Positions 8,356 through 17,925 of a stretch of 64,000 nt of DNA are shown piece after piece (position 1 is the stretch's first letter; each line of letters opens with the position of its first letter). The DNA lies in NCBI GenBank assembly GCA_002344215.1, contig DDSV01000015.1, forward strand, positions 1 to 64,000, given 5' to 3'. Below the pieces are notes generated by a model. That model had not been told where the DNA came from and did no database searches. It was given only the letters and a program-made list of their open reading frames with translations. The position numbers and the translations under genes are program-made. The DNA is from Akkermansiaceae bacterium UBA2381 (lineage in GTDB: Bacteria > Verrucomicrobiota > Verrucomicrobiia > Verrucomicrobiales > DEV007).

Positions 8356-10260
8356 ATGAGTGACGAGGATAAACCCCTGGAATTTTCCGCCCGTGATCTG
8401 ATGCCCGCCTGGGCTCAGGATACGCCTTCATCCCCCGAAAAGACTTACGCCAAACGTTTCGAAAACGAGGAAGGCGAAGGGGACCGGCGCGGTGGTGGAC
8501 GCCGCGATGACAGGCGGGGCGGCGGATTCGCCGGCCGCGGAGGTCAGGGTGGCGGAGGCGGCGCACGGGATGATCGTCGCGGACCGCGTCCCGAAGGTCG
8601 CGGTGGTGACCGGGGTCGTGATCGTCGCGGGGGCGACCGCGGAGGTGATCGGCGCAACGGTCCGGATCGTGATTTCCGGGATCGTCCGCGTGAAGATCTT
8701 CCGGCTGTCGGTATCACCGCGGTGATCGAGCCCTCCAAGCCGGCCATCGAGGGACTCACGAAACATATTAAAGAGACCTTGCGGGCATTTCCCCTCGCGG
8801 ATCTTGCAAAAATGATCCTGACCGCCCGTGAGCGCTATCAGGTTCGTTTTTCCGCCCAGGATGAACGGAGACTCTACCGCTGTCCGGCCGATGGATCAGT
8901 CTGGCTGAGTCGTGAAGAGGCGATCGCGCATCTCCTCAACGGTCCTGCGCTTGAAAAATTCTATGTCGCTGAAGACGTTGAGATGGGGGCTCCTTCCGGG
9001 AACTTCAATGTCGTGGCTGTCTGCGGTCTCAGTGGGACTATTCTTGGACCGCCGAATCACCACGAATACCAGCGGAACATTGTTCGACTCCATCAGGAAC
9101 GCTTTGCAAACATGTCACTGGAGCGCTTCAAGTCGCGCATTCAGATGGAGAGTGGAGAAGAGGCCATCGAGCGCTGGAAAGATCAGGTGAGCCGGGTCCG
9201 CCATTACCGTCTCAAGTCAGACCTTGTTGTGATTGAGAAGAAAGAGGAGGCGGCCGTTGAGCCTGCGGAGGAAGCGACCGTCGAGGAGGTCGAGAGCGAA
9301 ACCGCAGTTGAAGCCCCCGAAGAAATCACCGCAGCGGTCGAGTCCGTTGAAGAGGTGATCGCAGTCGAGGCGGCTCCCGAAATTGAGGAGGCGCACGCTG
9401 ACGAAAGTGAAGCGGAAGTTGAGAGCGAAGAGCTTGTCGAAGAGGTTGTCGAAGATTCGGTGGAGACCGCGAAGCCCGCGGTGGAAGGTCTCGTCATCAA
9501 GTCAGTCGAGGAACTGGCCCGACATTTCCGTCAGCATTATGCGGAGAAAGCCGTTCGTGAGGTCAAGGAAGCGGTCGTTCCCGGCGATATTCCGGGCCGT
9601 CTTCTTTCGAGCGGACTCCTCGCCCACCTCAGACAGGAAGGCGAGCGCCTCCGTCGCGGCTTTCCGCTCGACCTGATTCAAACCCTTTGCCGCGATCTTG
9701 AGAAAAAGGGTCTCAAATTCTTCAAGCGGGGCCGCAAGGCTCTTCACGTGGCGGCGGTTCGCCCCAGAGAGATCGATCCGGCAGTGACACTCACCGATCA
9801 AATCCGACAGATCGTTGATTTTGTGATCGCCAGTCCGCGAACTACCGTCGCAGGGATGCTTGAGGCGCTCGTGCCTGATTTCAAGATGCCTGAGAAGGGC
9901 GTCGAAGCGGCGGTCGAATTGTCTGAAGACTCAAAAACCGTCCTAAAAAACCTCAGGTGGCTCACCTCTGAGGGGTATGTGTTAGAGTTCCCTGATACCA
10001 GTCTGACGATCGGAAGAGAACCTCAGAAGGGAGACAAGGCCGCGCCTGAGACTGCGAAGAAGAAGGGATCGCCGAAGAAGAAAAAAGCCTCCACTCCGAA
10101 GGGGGCGGCGGAACCCTCTCCTGAAGCTGATGTCTCGCCGGCTCAGACTGACGAGGGCGACGATTCATCGGATCCTGTTCTTGAGGTCGATGCGAAGGAC
10201 GAGGATTCATCCGGAGACGACGAGCTGCCTGAGAGCGTTGATCCGGTCGAGACCCTCTGA
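8356..10260 (+). CDS. RGG/acidic-repeat protein of unknown function
   Basis: I do not recognise a characterised family. The 634 residues fall into clear blocks. A short N-terminal segment (1-40) contains PLEFSARDLMPAW. An Arg-Gly-Asp-rich disordered tract (about 42-115) has many RGG, GGDR and RRGG units. A globular region (about 120-295) has two Cys and a conserved-looking segment around YRCPADGSVW. A Glu/Val-rich acidic linker (about 297-375) is built of loose EEV/VEE repeats. A second globular part (about 378-545) includes a region resembling a winged-helix fold. The tail is Lys-rich and then acidic. RGG tracts usually bind RNA, so a role in RNA metabolism is an inference. It is a single gene, convergent with the histidine kinase downstream. 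Confidence 0.8.
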   Translation: MSDEDKPLEFSARDLMPAWAQDTPSSPEKTYAKRFENEEGEGDRRGGGRRDDRRGGGFAGRGGQGGGGGARDDRRGPRPEGRGGDRGRDRRGGDRGGDRRNGPDRDFRDRPREDLPAVGITAVIEPSKPAIEGLTKHIKETLRAFPLADLAKMILTARERYQVRFSAQDERRLYRCPADGSVWLSREEAIAHLLNGPALEKFYVAEDVEMGAPSGNFNVVAVCGLSGTILGPPNHHEYQRNIVRLHQERFANMSLERFKSRIQMESGEEAIERWKDQVSRVRHYRLKSDLVVIEKKEEAAVEPAEEATVEEVESETAVEAPEEITAAVESVEEVIAVEAAPEIEEAHADESEAEVESEELVEEVVEDSVETAKPAVEGLVIKSVEELARHFRQHYAEKAVREVKEAVVPGDIPGRLLSSGLLAHLRQEGERLRRGFPLDLIQTLCRDLEKKGLKFFKRGRKALHVAAVRPREIDPAVTLTDQIRQIVDFVIASPRTTVAGMLEALVPDFKMPEKGVEAAVELSEDSKTVLKNLRWLTSEGYVLEFPDTSLTIGREPQKGDKAAPETAKKKGSPKKKKASTPKGAAEPSPEADVSPAQTDEGDDSSDPVLEVDAKDEDSSGDDELPESVDPVETL

Positions 10261-10289
10261 TTTCAGCGGGTTTCGATGGTGACGAGGGA

Positions 10290-12917
10290 TCAGCGAATGA
10301 TGTGGTACGCCGTCAAGATCCGGTGCACTGCGGCACGCAGTTCGGTCGGTGCATAGGGTTTCGGGAGCACTCCTTTGAACCCGAAGGCCGCCGGACTCGA
10401 CATCGCCGGAGCATCAGAGTAGCCGCTGGAAACGATCGCGAGCACATTCGGATCGATCTGCAGGAGGCGGCGCATCGTTTCCACTCCGCCCACACCGTTT
10501 TCGATCGTGAGGTCGCAGATGAGCAAATGAAAGCGTTCGCCCCGGCGAAGGGCCTCGGTATACACCGCCACGGTTTCCTGGCCTTCCTTGGTCTCCACGA
10601 CTTCGTGTCCGGCCCGTCTTAAGGTAGCCGCCATCAGTCGTCGGATCGGGGCGTCGTCTTCAAGAATGAGGATTCGCGTTCCGACGAGTAGAGAGTCGCC
10701 CTCGGCGGGAGCCGTCGGAGCCGCGCTTAGATCGGGGATTTCGAAATTGGGGTAGGCAGGGAGAATGCCCGATTCCCCGAGCTCGTCGGGACGACGTCCG
10801 AGCGGGGCGCAAAACGTGGCGATGGTTCCTTTTCCCTCCTTTGACTGCAACTGGATGAACCCTCCATGCGCTTTGGCAATCGACTCACAGACGGTCAAGC
10901 CGATGCCCGTCGCGTTGTTTGCTTTGCGGGTGGTGAAATACGGTTCGAAGACACGGTCCAGGTCCGCATCGCTCATTCCGTGACCGGTATCGATGACTTC
11001 AATGAGGAGGTGGTCCTCCTCCGCCGGAATGTGTGAGTCGCGGATCTTCAAGACCTCCTCGGGCGGAATGCGGGAACTGCGAACGATGAGAACTCCTCCG
11101 TCCGGCATGGCGGCGACCGAATTGGTGATGAGATTCTCGATCAAGCGGCCGATCTGGGCGGGGTCAATATTGGCGAGCACCTCGGCATCGGTCCCCTGGA
11201 ACTGATAACGGACCTCGGGATGCTGAATGCGATGCTCCGTGAGGATCCGCCGAACCAGATCGGAGATTCTAGTCCGCTCGCGGATCGGTCGACCGCCCCG
11301 GGCGAAAGTCATCAACTGCTGGACCAGCCCTGTGGCGCGGGAGGCGGCGGTCTGTGCCTCCTCCAGCATGGTCTGAAGCTCGGCGTCTTCCTCGTGGCGT
11401 TCCCGCGCAAGGCTGATGTTGCCGGTCAGGGTCGTGAGGTAGTTGTTGAAATCGTGGGCAAAGCCGCGGGCAAGTAATCCGAGGCCCTCGAGCCGCTGTT
11501 GCCTCACCTGCTCGGCCGCTTCGAGGCGGGTCGCCGTAATGTCCGTGAACAGAGCAAGGACTCCCCCGCTGGTAGGATAGGCTCGAACCTCGAACCACAT
11601 GCCGCGGTTGGAGTCGTGAAAATCGAAGCGATGCCGGCGGCCGTCCGCAAGGGGCCGGTTGAAGTGGTCTTCGTATCGTTCGGTGTCGTCGAGGTTGAAG
11701 TGATGACGGAAGGCAGTTCCCACGAGGCGCTGATTCGGAGCAAAGACCTGCACTGCCTCGTTATTGGCATACTGGATGATTCCGTCCTCGTCGATCTTCA
11801 GGAGTGGGTCTCCGACTTCCTCAATGCGGGCAATGCCGGACGGATGAAGGATGACGTCGCCGAAGCCGGCTGCCAGTGAAGCGACTCCCTGGATGGACTC
11901 CGCACGTACCGGGGCGGGAACTTGGGCAGGGGCTGGGGAAGGGATGACCGGCGGCACGGACTTTTTCTTTACGATCAGTTCCTTGAAAGCCGGGTTGCTT
12001 GCCAGAGAAGCGATTTTTCTGAGTGCTTCGCTGCGGGCTGGCGGATGAGCTGCCGGGGGTGCGTGCGGTTCGGTGGAGACTGAATCTTCGACTAACGGCA
12101 CCGGGGCCGCCTCTGTCGTTCGCGCTGCTCCCGCTTGCGGTGTCGAGGTGCCGAAAGGGCTGATCACCGTGACGATCCCCACCGCTTCACCATCCGATGC
12201 TTTGATGGGCACGGAGCGTTCTTCCACGCGAAAACTGAGTCCCGCACGGGTCCGGAGATTGACATGACGCCCCGATTTCCCTGCGTCTGCCGCAGAGTCA
12301 TTTTCGACCTCGTATTCCTCAAGCGGAGCCACGGTTCCGAGGGCTTGATTCAACGCTTCAGCAGCGGTCCAGCCGGTCAACGAGGTCGCGGAGGGGTTGA
12401 GGTAGACGACGTTCCCATCCAGGTCGGATGCAATAATGGCCTGAGGGAGCTGCTGTGAGACCGCCTCAAGCCCCGGTAACCGGAGGGAAAGGCGTTCCCC
12501 GGCGATGCGTCTCTCGACCACCGATTCGAGGCATATGGCGAGTTCAGCGTCGCTGAAGGGCTTTCTCAGGAAAGCGGCCGGTTTGGCGCGGCGAGCCCGG
12601 TTGAGGATCACCTCTTCCGAATACCCGGTAATGAAGATCGCGGGAATACCATGTTCCTCACGCAGGGTCTGCGCGAGAGCGATTCCGTCTTCGTCGTGAT
12701 CAAGCTGGATGTCGAGGAGGACGAGATCCGGTTTTTGCTCCTTCAGCAGGTCGAGGGCCTGTTCGGCCGAGTAGGCAATTCCTGAGACCACAAATCCGCG
12801 CCTCCGCAGGGTTGCCTCGAGATCACGAGCCGTGACACGATCGTTTTCAACGATCATGAGGCGCAATCGGGTGGCAGGAAGTTCGTCCATGGGAAGCGTC
12901 GTCGCAGGGCTCGGCAC
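10290..12917 (-). CDS. hybrid sensor histidine kinase with N- and C-terminal receiver domains
   Basis: This 875-residue soluble protein has no transmembrane segment. The order is a receiver domain (about 18-135, phospho-acceptor Asp69), a PAS domain (about 145-255), a Pro/Ala-rich linker, a second PAS (about 365-460), and a HisKA dimerisation helix with His488 in GFAHDFNNYL. A HATPase_c domain follows (N box near 596-600, G box DTGHG at 643-647, TGIGL near 670), then a C-terminal receiver with Asp802. The receiver-PAS-kinase-receiver layout implies a phosphorelay that receives a signal from another kinase. The adjacent upstream gene, 74 nt away on the same strand, encodes a multi-PAS kinase-like protein and is a natural partner. 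No output regulator is nearby. Confidence 0.93.
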   Translation of the reverse strand: MPSPATTLPMDELPATRLRLMIVENDRVTARDLEATLRRRGFVVSGIAYSAEQALDLLKEQKPDLVLLDIQLDHDEDGIALAQTLREEHGIPAIFITGYSEEVILNRARRAKPAAFLRKPFSDAELAICLESVVERRIAGERLSLRLPGLEAVSQQLPQAIIASDLDGNVVYLNPSATSLTGWTAAEALNQALGTVAPLEEYEVENDSAADAGKSGRHVNLRTRAGLSFRVEERSVPIKASDGEAVGIVTVISPFGTSTPQAGAARTTEAAPVPLVEDSVSTEPHAPPAAHPPARSEALRKIASLASNPAFKELIVKKKSVPPVIPSPAPAQVPAPVRAESIQGVASLAAGFGDVILHPSGIARIEEVGDPLLKIDEDGIIQYANNEAVQVFAPNQRLVGTAFRHHFNLDDTERYEDHFNRPLADGRRHRFDFHDSNRGMWFEVRAYPTSGGVLALFTDITATRLEAAEQVRQQRLEGLGLLARGFAHDFNNYLTTLTGNISLARERHEEDAELQTMLEEAQTAASRATGLVQQLMTFARGGRPIRERTRISDLVRRILTEHRIQHPEVRYQFQGTDAEVLANIDPAQIGRLIENLITNSVAAMPDGGVLIVRSSRIPPEEVLKIRDSHIPAEEDHLLIEVIDTGHGMSDADLDRVFEPYFTTRKANNATGIGLTVCESIAKAHGGFIQLQSKEGKGTIATFCAPLGRRPDELGESGILPAYPNFEIPDLSAAPTAPAEGDSLLVGTRILILEDDAPIRRLMAATLRRAGHEVVETKEGQETVAVYTEALRRGERFHLLICDLTIENGVGGVETMRRLLQIDPNVLAIVSSGYSDAPAMSSPAAFGFKGVLPKPYAPTELRAAVHRILTAYHIIR

Positions 12918-12991
12918 GCTACATTGAAATCTCCATAATTAACACATGAAAATCCCCTGAAAGGACTTTTGAAGTCGAATGCAGATCGTTT

Positions 12992-15235
12992 TCAACGAAT
13001 TCCCGCCGGTACGATAAGGATCCATTCGCGGGCCGGGTTTTCCCGGTCGGTGACTTCGAGTCGGCCCTGAATCTGCTCGGTGAGTAACTCCAGGGTTTCC
13101 ACTTCCGAAGTCCGGTCGGTGAAAACAAAATTACGGTTCGTTCCGGGACGAACCGTGATCTGGAATCCGCCATCAAGTTCAGCGCGGAGGTTCAGATAGA
13201 GTTCGGGGCCGGGCCCGGGCTGGCGGTTGGCAAGGACCAGGCGCATGATTTCCCCGATGAGCAGGCTGAACGATATCGCGGTCTGCCCGTCGATCGCGAG
13301 TTCCTCGCTGCCGGTGATAATGACCTCTCTTCTTCCGGGCCCGCGACCCACCAGCGAACAGATTTCGTCGGCGAGGCTTCTCAGAAGTGGAAGGACCCTG
13401 ATAAGCGAGGTGTCATCCTCGGGGCAGGCCTGAGCCATCGCCCGCAATCGTACCTGCCAGCGAATGAAGGCATCCTTTGCCGCGAGACTTTGAGGTTCGA
13501 GACTGAACAGGCTGGTGACGAGCTGGAGTTGATTGCGAAACCCGTGCTGCCGCTTCTGATTCGGAACGGCTTGAGAGCGGGCCACAGGAGCTTCCCGCAC
13601 CGTCGACTGATTCAGAAAAATGAGCGTCTCCGCGGCCTGACCCTCCTCCGCCAGAGAGAGGAACTCTGAAGTGGCTCCCAGTCGACTGCCTCCTGCCGAA
13701 ACCATGGGGGACTGGACGGACCACCGGCCGGTTGAGGCGGGGGCGGATGCCATGGCTTCCCGAAACGACGCTTCTCCCCCCAGGTAAAAGTCAGAGAACA
13801 GGCGTCCCGTTAACGCTCCATTCTGAAGCCCGAGGAATTGATCCGCGGACGGGTTGGCCCGGGTGACAACACCTCCCTTGTCGACCAAAACGATGGGAAG
13901 GGGGCTACTGGAAAACGCAGCACTCTGCCAGTGGTCCCGTTCGCGAAGTGATCGTGTCTCGGTGTGATTGCGGATCACCGCGAGAATCTGGCCTTCTCCG
14001 CAGGGGGAGAAAGTTACCGCGAACTCAAATCCTTCGTTCCCCGGGCCCCGGATCTCGGCATGAATCGTTTTGCCCTCGTCCGAGATCTGTCCCTGACACT
14101 GTTTCAGGAGTTTTCCAAAGACCGGCCACACCGTGGAGGCTGGCTTTCGCAACCAGGTATCATCGGGAGCCAGCTCTTTCCAGGCTTTTGGAGGAGGAGC
14201 AAAATCTGCGATCGTTCCATCCGGCTCGATTAGTAGAATGAGATCGGGCACGGCGTGGAGCAGTGCCTGTGCCTTGAGCGCCACGGTGCGCAGGCGGGCG
14301 GCGAGTATCTCATTTGTCGCTTCCGCCGTCTCGGGTGAAAACAGATAGATGCCCATGGAAGGCCGCCCCGCTGATTCCCCGATGGGACAATAGGTGACAT
14401 GGCATCGTTTTTCGGAGTCACTGGTGCGTAACCAGAGATCACGACTCACGGCTTTTTCGCCGGGTGAGGGTGCACCCGGGCGAACCATCAGCGCAGCCTC
14501 CGCTTTTGCCAGTTCCTCCGCCTCGCCGGGGTGAAGCAATTCGGAGAGAGTGGAGAGGCGCAGGTTTTTTAAAGAGATTCCGGCGAGACCGACAAAGGCG
14601 GGGTTCGCATCAATGATCCGACCGGTGCGATCGACGAGGACCGTGCCAGTCGCGGAATGGGAAAAAAGCGCCCGGAACTTCAGTTTGCCATGTCTCAGGG
14701 TCTCTTCGATCCGCCTCGCCTCGGTGACATCCTCTATCGTGAGCGTGATACCGCCATCCTGAAGAAGTGAAGAGCGGAATTCGATCTCCTTCAATTTCTG
14801 CTCGGCCGTTTTCAGCGTAAAAGTTCGGGTCAGTTGATTTCTCCATATGTGTTCACGCCATGAGTTGATGACTTTTTCACGATGCACCTGATCCGGGCAG
14901 ACGGCTTCGAGCCATCCTTCGACCCCGCCCCGCTCGACGACGCTGAATCCGAGGAGACGACGGCAGGCCGCGTTCTCGTGACGCACCTGCTGTTCCGGTC
15001 CGAGGACGACGAGTCCGTAGGGTAGTTGGTCGAGGATAGAACTCCAATCAAGTTGGGGGTCTCCGGGAGGGGGAGAAAATGCCGGAGCCGGATGGTGTGC
15101 GGCTCCTTTTCCGGGACCGGCCGGCCCGGGGCCAAAAACCGAACCTCCGGGCATGCCGAAGACGTTGGATGAGTGATTGAGGGAATCACTGAATCCTGAA
15201 ACAGGAGATTCACGCGATGGTGGATGGTCAGCCAA
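12992..15235 (-). CDS. multi-PAS protein with HisKA_2-like helix and degenerate ATPase domain
   Basis: This 747-residue soluble protein carries four PAS-like repeats (about 62-170, 185-300, 320-425 and 435-545). The C-terminal region begins with HGFRNQLQLVTSLFSL, which matches the phospho-acceptor helix of the HisKA_2/HWE type with His564. The following ATPase-like region (about 640-745) lacks a clear Asn of the N box at GEIMRLVLAN, lacks a DxGxG motif and lacks the usual GxGL loop. It may therefore bind no ATP, or be a diverged histidine phosphotransfer-like module. The hybrid kinase gene follows 74 nt downstream, which suggests the pair works in one pathway. Confidence 0.85.
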   Translation of the reverse strand: MADHPPSRESPVSGFSDSLNHSSNVFGMPGGSVFGPGPAGPGKGAAHHPAPAFSPPPGDPQLDWSSILDQLPYGLVVLGPEQQVRHENAACRRLLGFSVVERGGVEGWLEAVCPDQVHREKVINSWREHIWRNQLTRTFTLKTAEQKLKEIEFRSSLLQDGGITLTIEDVTEARRIEETLRHGKLKFRALFSHSATGTVLVDRTGRIIDANPAFVGLAGISLKNLRLSTLSELLHPGEAEELAKAEAALMVRPGAPSPGEKAVSRDLWLRTSDSEKRCHVTYCPIGESAGRPSMGIYLFSPETAEATNEILAARLRTVALKAQALLHAVPDLILLIEPDGTIADFAPPPKAWKELAPDDTWLRKPASTVWPVFGKLLKQCQGQISDEGKTIHAEIRGPGNEGFEFAVTFSPCGEGQILAVIRNHTETRSLRERDHWQSAAFSSSPLPIVLVDKGGVVTRANPSADQFLGLQNGALTGRLFSDFYLGGEASFREAMASAPASTGRWSVQSPMVSAGGSRLGATSEFLSLAEEGQAAETLIFLNQSTVREAPVARSQAVPNQKRQHGFRNQLQLVTSLFSLEPQSLAAKDAFIRWQVRLRAMAQACPEDDTSLIRVLPLLRSLADEICSLVGRGPGRREVIITGSEELAIDGQTAISFSLLIGEIMRLVLANRQPGPGPELYLNLRAELDGGFQITVRPGTNRNFVFTDRTSEVETLELLTEQIQGRLEVTDRENPAREWILIVPAGIR

Positions 15236-15351
15236 ACGACTGTAGGGAACGGATTGGAGAGACGGTTCCTTTATTTAAGGAAAGTTAACTATCCCCTGCA
15301 AGCGATTTATTCTCTCCAAGCTCCAAATCGAGTCGCTTTTTCGCGAAAATC

Positions 15352-16689
15352 TCAGTTTTCCGGTGCTTCCGGGTGAACTCGCTCCCTCGCGAGGGTGAAA
15401 TAAATCACCACTCCGAGCGCGAGCGTACCGAGACCGAAGAGAAATTCGCGCGGCATTTCCTGAATCTGGAACCAGAGGACATACAGACTCACGCCCGCAA
15501 AAATCAGCGGGGTTACCGGAAATCCCCAGGCCTTGTAGGGTCGCGCGAGGTCGGGACGGCGGAGACGCAGGTAGAACATCCCGATCACAACCATGAGCGA
15601 GGAGATTGTCAGGAGCGCCTGCACGTAGTTGATGAGTTGTTTGAACGTCGCCGAGTAGACCAGCACAAGGACGATGACCGTCTGCAGGATGACCGCGAGA
15701 GCAGGCACGCCGTTTTTATTTTTCCGTCCGAGGATGCTGAAATGCCGGTAGTCACGACCGATCGCCGCCGTCACGCGCGGTCCCGCCCAGGTCATTGAGC
15801 TGACCGTCGAGATCAGTCCGAAGCTGATGAGGATGCCCATGATCATCCCGCCCTTCGGCCCGAGGATGCTCTCCGCCGCGACCAGTCCGACCTCGGGTTT
15901 GCCGGCCATCTCCGCGATGGGCGTCGAATAGAGGAAAGAGGCATTGATAAAAACGTAGAGGACCGTCACGATGAGTGTTCCGATGAGAAGGGCGAGTGGC
16001 ACCGTTTTTTCCGGCGATTTGACCTCGTCCATCATGTAGGTGGCGGCATTCCAGCCGGTGTAGGCATAGAGCACATAAACCAGCGAGATCGCAAAACCGC
16101 CCGAGAGGATGAGATCCGCATCGCCCGGCGCGGGGAGGAAGGAGATCGGCTGGGCTGTTCCCATCGTAAAACCGAGCAGTCCGAGGACGACGATGAGCGC
16201 GACCTTCGCGTAGGTGAAACCCGATTGGAAAAGCCCGATATTGCTCAGCTTGCCGAGGTGGATCAGCGCGACCATGAGCACGACTGGGATGGAAAACAGA
16301 TACGGCGCTTTTCCCGTGATCTCCCCCATGTAACCGCCGAGCAGGGCCGCATTCGCCGCGACCGGTGCGGCAAAGCCAACCGTGACCGAAAGCCATCCGG
16401 CGAGGAAGCCGATGAAAGGGCTCCAGGCTTTCGTCAGCAGATGATATTCCCCGCCCGACTTCGGATACATCGAAGCGAGTTCGGCGTAACACACCGCACC
16501 GCAAAAGGAAACGAGTCCTCCGATGAGCCACAGCAGCATGATGGGGAATCCCGAGGGAATCCCTGCGACCTGGAAACCGAGACTTCCGAAGACCCCGGTG
16601 CCTATCATGTTCGCCACAACGATGGCGATGGCGGTGGCGAGGCCGACTTTGGCGACACCCTTCGGAAGATTGGAATTGGAATCGGTCAT
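15352..16689 (-). CDS. APC-family amino acid permease
   Basis: This 445-residue inner-membrane transporter has about twelve hydrophobic segments. The first helix motif IAIVVANMIGTGVFGS is the Gly-rich substrate-binding unwound region of the APC superfamily, and AELASMYPKSGGEYHLL is the conserved cytoplasmic segment after TM2. Substrate is probably an amino acid or polyamine, but the sequence does not decide. I chose ATG 16689; a TTG at 16704 would add five residues. Just upstream, a CCCTGTTGACT sequence occurs twice within 40 bp. The next gene upstream on this strand is the flavin-binding-type protein 43 nt away. Confidence 0.92.
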   Translation of the reverse strand: MTDSNSNLPKGVAKVGLATAIAIVVANMIGTGVFGSLGFQVAGIPSGFPIMLLWLIGGLVSFCGAVCYAELASMYPKSGGEYHLLTKAWSPFIGFLAGWLSVTVGFAAPVAANAALLGGYMGEITGKAPYLFSIPVVLMVALIHLGKLSNIGLFQSGFTYAKVALIVVLGLLGFTMGTAQPISFLPAPGDADLILSGGFAISLVYVLYAYTGWNAATYMMDEVKSPEKTVPLALLIGTLIVTVLYVFINASFLYSTPIAEMAGKPEVGLVAAESILGPKGGMIMGILISFGLISTVSSMTWAGPRVTAAIGRDYRHFSILGRKNKNGVPALAVILQTVIVLVLVYSATFKQLINYVQALLTISSLMVVIGMFYLRLRRPDLARPYKAWGFPVTPLIFAGVSLYVLWFQIQEMPREFLFGLGTLALGVVIYFTLARERVHPEAPEN

Positions 16690-16732
16690 GACGCGGGCAG
16701 TCAACAGGGTAGAACCACAGAGTCAACAGGGT

Positions 16733-17182
16733 TTAATGGAGGGGGACCTCATGATAGTCGAGCGCCCATTCGCGCATGAAGCGGACCTGTGCGGGGACGA
16801 TGCGATAGAGAACAAACTGGGGATTGTCGGGCGTGCCGAGATACTGGCGCAGAAGCGGATTTTTCTCCCAGATCGCGAGGATGACATCCTCTTCGGTGAC
16901 AACCCCGGCACGTCCCGAAATGCGGATCTGATCGTGATCAGGCGAGAGGTAGGCGAGCTCGACGAGAGGATTCGCGGCGATCTCTGCGGTCTTGTGGTAA
17001 GAAGCGAGATTGGCGACATAGACGGTAAAATCATCATCGACCCGCACTGGCGAGACGGGACGCACCCGGGGATGACCGCCGGGATCGACCGTGGCGAGCA
17101 TGGGGAACTTCGCCGCCGTGATGACCGCATGGGCCAGTTCGTGGAGGCGGGCGGGATCGACGGCTTCGGGGCGGGGTTTCAT
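16733..17182 (-). CDS. pyridoxamine 5'-phosphate oxidase-family (split-barrel) protein
   Basis: This 149-residue protein has the split beta-barrel pattern of FMN- or F420-binding oxidoreductases: a short helix, MLATVDPGGHPRVRPV, a strand pair ending in FTVYVANLASYHKTAEI, then a Leu/Val-rich strand set and DQIRISGRAGVV. The family includes general stress protein 26 and many uncharacterised proteins, so the reaction is not known. It is upstream of the APC permease in the same direction and 56 bp from the divergent VTT membrane protein. Confidence 0.85.
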   Translation of the reverse strand: MKPRPEAVDPARLHELAHAVITAAKFPMLATVDPGGHPRVRPVSPVRVDDDFTVYVANLASYHKTAEIAANPLVELAYLSPDHDQIRISGRAGVVTEEDVILAIWEKNPLLRQYLGTPDNPQFVLYRIVPAQVRFMREWALDYHEVPLH

Positions 17183-17238
17183 GAAAAAATACGTGCAGGA
17201 GAGATTCCGCTTCGTTAGTAAACACGATTACCCCCGAG

Positions 17239-17925
17239 ATGAAACGCCTCCTCCTGATTTTTTTATTGCTCGCGGCGGCGGTGATTCTGCCCTTTCTGAT
17301 TTGGGGGGACTCGTTTGAGGAGGCTCTCTCGTTCGAGAAAATCGTGGCTGAGATGAAATCGGCCGGTCGATGGGCGTGGCTCGCGGGGGTGGGATTGCTC
17401 GTCGTGGATCTTTTTCTTCCGGTTCCGGGCACCGTCGTGATGTCCGCTTTGGGCCTGATTTATGGATGGGTGGCAGGTGGATTGATCGGCGCCCTCGGCT
17501 CGATTGTATCGGGACTCCTTGCCTACGGGCTCTCGGCAAAACTCGGACGGAAGGCCGCTCGATGGCTTGCGGGAGAGGCGGGGATTCTCGAGGGAGAGCG
17601 TCTTTTCAACCGGGAACTCGGCGGATGGATTGTCGCTCTCTCCCGATGGATGCCGGTCCTTCCGGAGGTGATCGCCTGCCTTGCCGGGATTTCCCATATG
17701 CCAATGCGACGGTTTCTCCCCGCGCTGGTCGCGGGGAGCCTGCCCATGGGCTTCGTCTTTGCGTGGATCGGTGAAACGGGTGAGAAGAGCCCGGTTCTTG
17801 CGATCGGATTGAGCGCCGGCCTGCCTCCGCTGATCTGGCTGGTCTTCAGGGTTCTTTATACCGACAGGAAAGGCCGGGAAACCCCTAGCTTGAGATCATC
17901 ACTTCCCCCGGAAGAGAACCGATAA
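17239..17925 (+). CDS. VTT-domain (TVP38/TMEM64-like) membrane protein
   Basis: This 228-residue protein has an N-terminal hydrophobic segment and then a VTT/SNARE-associated core with FLPVPGTVVMSALGLIYG and a long Gly-rich re-entrant stretch (GGLIGALGSIVSGLLAY). The SRWMPVLPEVIACLAGI segment matches the second conserved half. DedA/TVP38 relatives are implicated in lipid scrambling and membrane homeostasis, but the function here is unproven. Its last 41 bp overlap the end of the convergent HNH gene. Confidence 0.88.
   Translation: MKRLLLIFLLLAAAVILPFLIWGDSFEEALSFEKIVAEMKSAGRWAWLAGVGLLVVDLFLPVPGTVVMSALGLIYGWVAGGLIGALGSIVSGLLAYGLSAKLGRKAARWLAGEAGILEGERLFNRELGGWIVALSRWMPVLPEVIACLAGISHMPMRRFLPALVAGSLPMGFVFAWIGETGEKSPVLAIGLSAGLPPLIWLVFRVLYTDRKGRETPSLRSSLPPEENR

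Noticed and set aside
9204..9500. Repetitive Glu/Val-coding stretch taken as a possible DNA repeat
   Set aside because: It is low-complexity protein coding inside the RGG protein, with no precise DNA repeat unit.
15752..16726. Long open frame of about 324 codons overlapping the APC permease on the same strand
   Set aside because: It is a GC-rich shadow frame; the composition is Arg/His/Gly-heavy with no domain, and the permease frame is clearly real.
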